DNA from: Strongylocentrotus droebachiensis
Taxonomy: Eukaryota; Echinodermata; Echinoidea; Camarodonta; Strongylocentrotidae
DNA length: 64,000 bases
Direction of reading: 5' to 3'
Assembly (NCBI GenBank): GCA_035222895.1
Contig: JAVYIG010000112.1
Span: 533,501 to 597,500 of the forward strand
Position 1 is the first letter of the stretch. The number at the start of each line of letters is the position of its first letter. The position numbers were made by a program, and so were the translations under genes. Of this stretch, positions 57,700 to 64,000 are shown one piece after another. Under the pieces are notes generated by a model. It did not search any database. It saw only the letters and a program-made list of their open reading frames with translations, and was not told where the DNA came from.

Positions 57700-59260
57700 A
57701 ACACATTTCAGAATATCGACCCTATAAAACTGAAACAATGCGTATGTTTATCATCTGAAGTCGATGTTCTGAAGTACAAACACGCGCTTTTATATTCGTC
57801 ATGAAACTCTTTCGTAATGACGTTTGTTCGATCGCACGTCATCATCGTGGTGAACGAGGCATTTAGGAAACATAAACTGCTTAGGTCGAGTTATGTCTTT
57901 CTTTTCCCCTAAACCTCCAAGGAATCTTAGACAAGGAATTTGAGTTTCTACACTAGAGTCTTTGTTATTGTGTGTGCTAGCAAACAAGTCCAAAACCCAT
58001 CTTCATCTCATGTATAAAGAATATGACCGACGAAGAAAGAATCATATTCTCAGATGAAACAAACATCTTCTTAATTGTAATAATAATAAAAAAGGCCGAC
58101 ATAACTTATTAAGCATTTAAAAAAAAATTGCTAGTAGATGCAGATTAGTGAAAATCTCAAAATTTGTTCTTATAACCCAGATTAAATTACCAGATTCCCA
58201 CTTACGTGTTATTTTAATTTGTTGCTCTCATTCGTAGCGACTGTCTTGTTATGGAGGTTAAAATCTGGGCCCTGTTATATAAAGAGTTGCAATTGATCTG
58301 GATGTATTGTAAGTCCTCCGATCAATCACAAACTTGCAACCTTATATCTCTTTAATTGTGATTGATATCAAGTTATGATCAATTTGGATAAATCGCAACT
58401 GTTCATAATATGGGGCTTGTAGTTTTTGCGAACCGAAATCGACAAGTGAGATATTTCAAAAATCTGATCTAAACTTCCAAGCCTTTATATCTTTCTTGAA
58501 GGTAAAAAAGAATACTGAGTATGCAATTTCACAAAAGAATGCTAAGTTACACTTACATTTAAAAAATGGTCTTTTAATTTGGAAACCTAACTATTTATCC
58601 TCTTTCTTTCTATTAAAAAAATGTAGATAGGCATGTGGAGAGACCCTATTCATGATGTTTCTTGTAACTGGACGTAAACCATTGTATATAATTATGAACA
58701 CACATATTTGTTATTCTTGTGTTTTATGATTTGTGTTTTTGACTTCCAATAAAAACATAAAAAATAAATTCAACAAAATTTAGGTCGGGTCACCTCTAAT
58801 GAATTTTACTACACAATATATAGAGCATGTCATGACAGGACAAACTAAACCCTCTCGAATTAGACATACTATTTTCATCAATACAAGCATACAATATTGC
58901 AATGTAGGAACACTTGATAACTAAATAATCACAGAAGCAAAATTCTCCAAGTTTCCAAGTTTTAAAGAAGCATTTCATGATTTATTTCAAGATTGTTTTA
59001 ATGCCCTTGTACAACAAAGCCACTTAGCTCAATATACCACAAAGAATAACATTTTATATCCCATCGATTTAAAAAAAAAGGTACAATTTATCATAGAAAC
59101 AGTGCAACAATGCAGCATTCATACATTCTTTATTACAAGCATATTTCAGAAAAATAACAATGGCAAATATATTCATGTAAAACAAAATAATTATTTTTGA
59201 CTTTGTGAAAGTGGGATCACATGCATAAGAATACTGCTTGCTTTGACTTAGCAGCATATA
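57700..59260. other. no other gene seen
   Basis: AT-rich. AATAAAAACATAAAAAATAAA near 58750 could be a plus-strand polyadenylation region, or just A-rich sequence. Open frames are small and unassigned. Confidence 0.35.
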
Positions 59261-59265
59261 GCCAT

Positions 59266-60960
59266 GGGGGGGGGGGGGGTATGTTACCCCTCACAACATT
59301 TATATATATATGATGTTTCTACCAAGTAAAACAAAAACAAACTAACCAAAAAAAAACATATGCCCCTGTCCCCACAAACCAATATTCCTTGTGTGCTCCA
59401 CCACTACCATCAACTAAAATTGGAGCAGAATGTAGAGATGGGGAAGGGCCAAAAATGTGTGGTGATGATTATCAGAAGAAAAAACTAATCTCTGTTTTGT
59501 TGTTTACAGAAGGCAGTGCATACAGGGACATCCGGATAAATTAATTTTGTCTCAAAATTCTTTATCTATTCAAACAATGATTTGTATTTATAACCTAGAA
59601 ATACGATAAAAATACTGAATGGTACAAATAGACAAAAAGTGGATGGTCAAGTGCAATTTGGCCTCAAACCACTACAAAAATTCCTTAAACAAAGACAAGA
59701 TCTGACAAGATTGTAAACTAATGTGTATAGCATCACTTAAGACAACAGTTTAAACTAGGTGATAAAGTAGCCTTAAAAAAATAACCTACACCTGTTTTAT
59801 ATACTATCACCCCCTACTGTACAGCCACCTGCAATGCAGCTAAAATTGAGCAAATTGTTTCCATCCATTAACCCATTACACAGTGCTGTGTTACATACTA
59901 TGACGGTAAATTTCAACCCGTCATGCCGTGTTAAAAAAAAAGAAACACAAAAACACAAAAACAACGACACACACACAAAAATAAAAATTATTCAAATATT
60001 AATTTATATCTCTTCAAAAAGAATAAATTAATAATGTTATTTCAGTGGAAACATTTGGCATATTTGAGTGGATAACATTTCCAGTTTATAGGAAAATGCT
60101 GCTCCTATTACATGTATTCATAACTATATATTTTCATTACCATTTTTGCTTTCATCTGTTCTTTCTCCCACTAAAATATTCAAGGGGATGAAATATTCAT
60201 CTTTAGATTTAGAATGAAAGGAGGGAGGTAGATGATAAAGATGAATCATGAATACAGATAAATAAATATAATATCTTAAACACTATAAAGATAATATACA
60301 AAATATAGAGAAACTAATGAAGTTGTTGGAGTATCGGAGGAGTTGCATTTTTCAATTAAAACTATGAACTCATTAAAAAATAAATAATCTATAAATTCAT
60401 GATGACAATTATGAGCTGCATTTTCAAAGTTCAGGCAAAGACTTTATGAAATTCAGTCTCCCCGATTTCACCTAATTCCTATATATGTTTTCAACTATCA
60501 ACATTATTAAACTAGTACAGTACCAACACATGCCATAATAATTTTACTCTTGTCACTACAAGTATATAGATTTATAATCATGAAAAATTGTAATTATGAG
60601 CTGGATCAAGAAAAGTAATTTACTTCACCTTATTCTGTTTTCAGTAAAATTCTTGCAAATATACCCGCATTTTATACCATCTTTTTAATTTGATATGTAA
60701 TAATCCACCTTCAATATACTTAAACCTGTAATTACCCATACAATCTCCTACAAATCCCAATTATAACCATGTTACCATAGAGCTTTTCTAGTCTGTTAAT
60801 TTCAGACAGACTCAGAACTTTCCTGTGTCTGACTAACCTCCACATTAAATCATCTGCTGAAAACTAGAAGGGTGTATGTTCAACTTTTTGTATATCTAGA
60901 CATATTGATATACCACATCATCAATTTTGCTCTACTCTTTCCAATTGTGATAATATGTAT
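59266..60960. other. no gene seen
   Basis: Starts with a G run (59266-59279), then strongly AT-rich sequence with A runs near 59930. No protein-like frame. It could be intron or UTR. Confidence 0.4.
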
Positions 60961-60966
60961 CGTCTG

Positions 60967-61032
60967 TTTGGAGCCAGAAGGGCATTATCTTTGCGTTAAG
61001 GTATATGAATTATCATCCCTTTGGCTTCCAAA
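60967..61032 (+). repeat. hairpin repeat family H1, copy
   Basis: TGTTTGGAGCCAGAAGGGCA on the left and ATCCCTTTGGCTTCCAAAAG on the right pair as an imperfect stem of about 22 bp, with loop GCGTTAAGGTATATG. This is one of the best copies. Confidence 0.65.
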
Positions 61033-61303
61033 AGATGATATTTCCTAAATCATTTTAAACATAAACATATATATGTTTAACAGAAAGGAGGTTGGCACTT
61101 TACTGCTATGCCATTTTTAGCCAATAAATTGTAATAGAAGGACTCTAGGTACGAAACTATAATTCTTTAATATTCATGCCAAAATCCCTCTTTCATAATA
61201 TATGTTACTACTAAATACATATCATAGAGGAGCATCCATCTTTAAATATACTTTGGAAAGAAATATGATTCCATACGAACAGTGTCAATCATGATCATTA
61301 ACA

Positions 61304-61725
61304 CAATAACCCCCGGCCCCCCCACTCAGGTTTCGAAATGACCGCATGCGTGTTGCCAAAATGTCCGGTAAAGGGGTATTTTTCGTGCGACAAAGTCCGG
61401 CCCGAGAATTGTAAAAAAAGGGGTGTATTTGACTTTTCACCCTGAGATTTCTTTAAAAAGGGGGTGTTTTTTCTTTTTTTTTCTCATCTCTTTGGACTCC
61501 TGAGAAATTATTCCGAATTTAGGGGGGTACATTGAGCACTTTTCTTGATTTAGGGGGGTCTCCAAGGCAGGAAAAGCCCGCGAAAAGCCCGCGAAAAGCC
61601 CGCGAAAGGGGGGTTCGGAAATGTTGGCAGTCCTCAGATAGGGGGTGCTTTCAAAAAGAGGGAACGAGCATATGCGTACCCTAAATAACACTGAGTGGGG
61701 GGGGGGGGGGGGCCGGGCAATAACC
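61304..61725. mobile_element. 406-bp TIR element with perfect 8-bp target duplication
   Basis: The element is 61312-61717. CAATAACC is duplicated at 61304-61311 and 61718-61725. The ends CCCGGCCCCCCCACTCAG and CTGAGTGGGGG...GGCCGGG are inverted. Inside, the 13-14-bp unit GAAAAGCCCGC is repeated three times near 61571-61610. The minus-strand open frame across it is not a transposase. An 8-bp duplication fits hAT, P or related superfamilies, but the CCCGGCC end is atypical for hAT. Confidence 0.75.
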
Positions 61726-61729
61726 TCTT

Positions 61730-62320
61730 TTCTTGTTCTAGACAGACAAAATGAAGAAGGCATTGAGTCGATACATTCAGTAGACCAGAAAGCTAAACAC
61801 GGATAATGAACCACACTTGACTGAGGAGATAAATCTCCCTTAATACCTACTCACATTATTACTAACTGGTAATTACTGGATCCCCTGGTGACACGGGAGG
61901 GAATAGGGTGGGACTGAAGTACCCAGGAACTGCCTCTGCATTAGCTATCACTAAATAATTCTACAGAAGTCATATTTTTAAATGTCTACACACTTGTCTT
62001 TGGTTGAAAGACTGAACTCAAAGGTTCTCAAGTTCAAACTGAGACAGAAATTTATTTCAGTAAAGGAAGGAACCATCTTCCTAAAGTTAAAACAAGCAAA
62101 TATTTTGATTAAACTCAGTTTTTTTCCTTCACTTTGAACTGTTGATATTTCATAGGATAATGATAATAACAAAAATACCGATCATTTTTTAAATTTTTGA
62201 AATCGCATGTTTAGCTTATAAAGAAATGATGCAAGGTATTACTGTTATGTTTTGTATTTATAAATTGTGTACTTTTCCACTGAAAATTTGTGTAAGTTTG
62301 TTGCAAACTTTTAAGAATGA
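61730..62320. other. no gene seen
   Basis: AT-rich sequence; the minus-strand frame at 61978-62172 has no recognisable domain. Confidence 0.4.
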
Positions 62321-62324
62321 GAAT

Positions 62325-62553
62325 GAATGAATGAATGAATGAATGGTGGTTATTTTACCTGACCGCTAAGAAAGCATAAATGCTTGTAAGTAAGCAACCA
62401 GACGGCCGACGGCTTTCTTTAGGTCCTCTCCGAGGGACCTGGTAATGAGGATTAATGCCTTACCAAAGGGCACTAGCACATCGCTTTGGTTTCGAACCCG
62501 GGTCACCGGATTACGAGACCACTGCTCTACCGACTGAGCTATCGCGCCTCCCC
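62325..62553 (-). mobile_element. tRNA-Thr-like SINE, family S2 copy 2 (minus)
   Basis: On the minus strand: A box TAGCTCAGTCGG (plus coordinates 62530-62541), anticodon region GGTCTCGTAATCC with a CGT anticodon (Thr), and B box GGTTCGAAACC (62488-62498). The body is TTGGTAAGGCATTAATCC, CTCGGAGAGGACC and CTTAGCGGTCAGG. The tail is (ATTC)n at 62325-62345. Translated, it gives the GAIAQSVEQWSRN-type peptide, which is only the tRNA-like head. Confidence 0.85.
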
Positions 62554-62599
62554 TAAGAAGCATCAAGCATCAAGAGGTATAAACTACCCTCCCCCCCCC

Positions 62600-63200
62600 A
62601 CTGTTTATTGATAAGAACTCTACAAGAACATTAGCTGTCACCCTGTACATGATTTACCTACAAAGATCTCAAATTATCACCCATGACTTCCCAAGCGAGG
62701 TCTTGAAAATCTTCCAAGAATATAATGAACTGATCGATGATCAATCTTCAACATGTCCAGCCTTGCATCAGTGATTATCTGTCTTGTCCAGAATTTGGGG
62801 TGGAGTGCTTCCACATGATTGTCATTGTCATTGACCTTACCTTTTCATCCAAAGGTCACCTTTCATTGTGAGGTTGGGTCATATTACATTGGGGTCACGT
62901 TACAGTTGAATTTGTCCAGATTGGGAGGTGCTATGGTGCAACTAAACCTGGATTTTGGGAGGAAAATTGAATAGAAAGTAGAAGAAAAATAGGTGTGACT
63001 GCATCTAAAATATACCTCCACCAACATCCAAATTAATATAGATTAAATTGCGCATTACTTGAATGTGCATGTAATGATCACAAATGCATAATCACTCCTT
63101 TTTTGAAGATATGAGAATATTACAATATTTTATTTAAAATAAAGATTTTAATACAACAATTAGAGAAATAAAAGAATCGATAACAGCCAAGGCAAAGTAA
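62600..63200. other. no gene; cluster of AGGTCA-like motifs
   Basis: TTGACCTTACC, AAAGGTCACC, GTTGGGTCATAT and TGGGGTCACG occur between 62830 and 62905. They resemble nuclear-receptor half sites, but spacing is irregular and function is unproven. Confidence 0.25.
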
Positions 63201-63218
63201 CTTAGTCACGGGCAAAGA

Positions 63219-63440
63219 GAAATACAGAGAGAGAGGGAGAGAGAGAGAGAGAGAGAGAGAGAAGAGAGGAAAAAGAGAATGAGAGGTGAAGAGAAAGATA
63301 GAAGTAGAGATACTGTAGAGAAGAAAAAGAGAGAGAGAGAAAGAAAAAGAGAGAGAGAGAGAGAGAGAGGTAAAGAGAATGAAAAAGAGAGAAAGAGAGA
63401 GAGTTAAAGAGAATGAGACGTGGAGAGAGAAAGAGAGAGG
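63219..63440 (+). repeat. (GA)n microsatellite, purine-rich tract
   Basis: GAGAGA with AAAAGAGA and GAATGAGA interruptions, over 220 bp. Open frames are repeat translations. Confidence 0.9.
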
Positions 63441-63950
63441 CAGAAAGATCAGATACAGGACCTACCCCCCAACCCCCTCCCACCTAACAATTTTTTGTAT
63501 TAAGTACTATTTCACTTGGTGTTTTTTATATTCTACATGTTGCCACCATTATTACATTTTGGACCGATATCACATAATTTCTCATCATTTCTCTTTTTGA
63601 AAAGTTAACTAAACACCTTTGAGGTTGATTAGGGTTGGCCTGGTAATCTCCCTCAATAATACAACATCCTAATGCAGCCCCATCCAATAGGCTGTCTCAC
63701 ATCCACTTGAATAATTAAGAAGTTTATCACCCGACGTGGCCCCAGACATAAAACTCATCAATCCTTGTCTTCATGAATAAGAGAGAAATGTCAGAAATGT
63801 TAGCAATGTTGCCTGGCTAACAGCTTGCTTCAAGGAGTGATATGTAATGTGTCAAGAAAAGCAGTAATAAGGTAGCATGGAAGTTACCCAGACACTGACA
63901 AGTAAAACCTCCAAATTGTCCAGACACACGAGACACTGAGACAGGAGCCC

Positions 63951-64000
63951 TGTCGTCATCAGCTCGAGTTTGCCAAATAACCCGCTATTTTAACTATCGC
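63951..64000 (+). mobile_element. left end of the palindromic GTCATCATCAGCTCGAG MITE
   Basis: CTGTCGTCATCAGCTCGAGT TTGCCAAATAACCCGCTATTT matches the left arm at 31671-31712. It is cut by the window edge. Confidence 0.75.

Noticed and set aside
62488..62552. Possible functional tRNA-Thr gene on the minus strand
   Set aside because: The head continues into a SINE body shared with 35450-35672; acceptor-stem pairing is poor.
62366..62566. Frame beginning GAIAQSVEQWSRN, which looks like a protein seen in many annotations
   Set aside because: It is the tRNA-like head of a SINE read in translation.
1..64000. Reverse transcriptase, integrase, envelope, transposase, CRISPR array or toxin system
   Set aside because: No open frame shows the motifs of these proteins, and no regular spaced direct repeats with unique spacers exist.

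Overview
The window reads as nuclear DNA of an animal. It is AT-rich and gene-poor, with candidate spliceosomal introns, tRNA-derived SINEs, many short inverted-repeat DNA transposons, and very abundant (CT)n, poly-G and trinucleotide tracts. No bacterial operon, phage or CRISPR architecture is present. The style of the repeats suggests a marine invertebrate; a sea urchin or another echinoderm is my best guess, at low confidence, because no protein of known family is readable.

Layout. (1) 1-9833: a mobile-element complex. Positions 1169-9830 are bounded by perfectly matching 46-bp inverted termini and flanked by TAA on both sides. This looks like one 8.66-kb PIF/Harbinger-type element, with GCGCC-rich subterminal repeats, internal tandem duplications and no readable transposase. 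A hAT-like element with an 8-bp target duplication sits exactly across its left end, and a second hAT-like element lies inside it at 2905-3736. (2) 9834-39300: relatively clean, intron-like sequence. It carries many small dispersed repeats, including two families of short hairpin elements, MITEs, SINEs and diverged tandem duplications. A few possible minus-strand exons and a plausible minus-strand first coding exon at 38809-38850 suggest that this could be the body of one minus-strand gene, but this is inference. (3) 39300-57500: microsatellite-rich intergenic-style sequence with (GA/CT)n, (CCA)n, (GAA)n, (ATT)n and poly-A tracts, hAT-like fragments, and a well-preserved SINE at 55.6 kb. (4) 57500-64000: again cleaner, with one good candidate minus-strand exon at 57598-57690, a transposon with a perfect 8-bp target duplication, a tRNA-Thr-like SINE and a long (GA)n tract.

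No protein-coding gene can be named. Most open frames are translations of CT/GA/GAA/CCA repeats. The most interesting structures are the large termini-intact element with no readable coding capacity, the recurrent ~65-nt hairpin repeat family (at least eight copies between 16.8 and 61 kb), and a palindromic minisatellite at 28.2-28.6 kb. All family assignments rest on termini, target duplications and internal promoter motifs read by eye.
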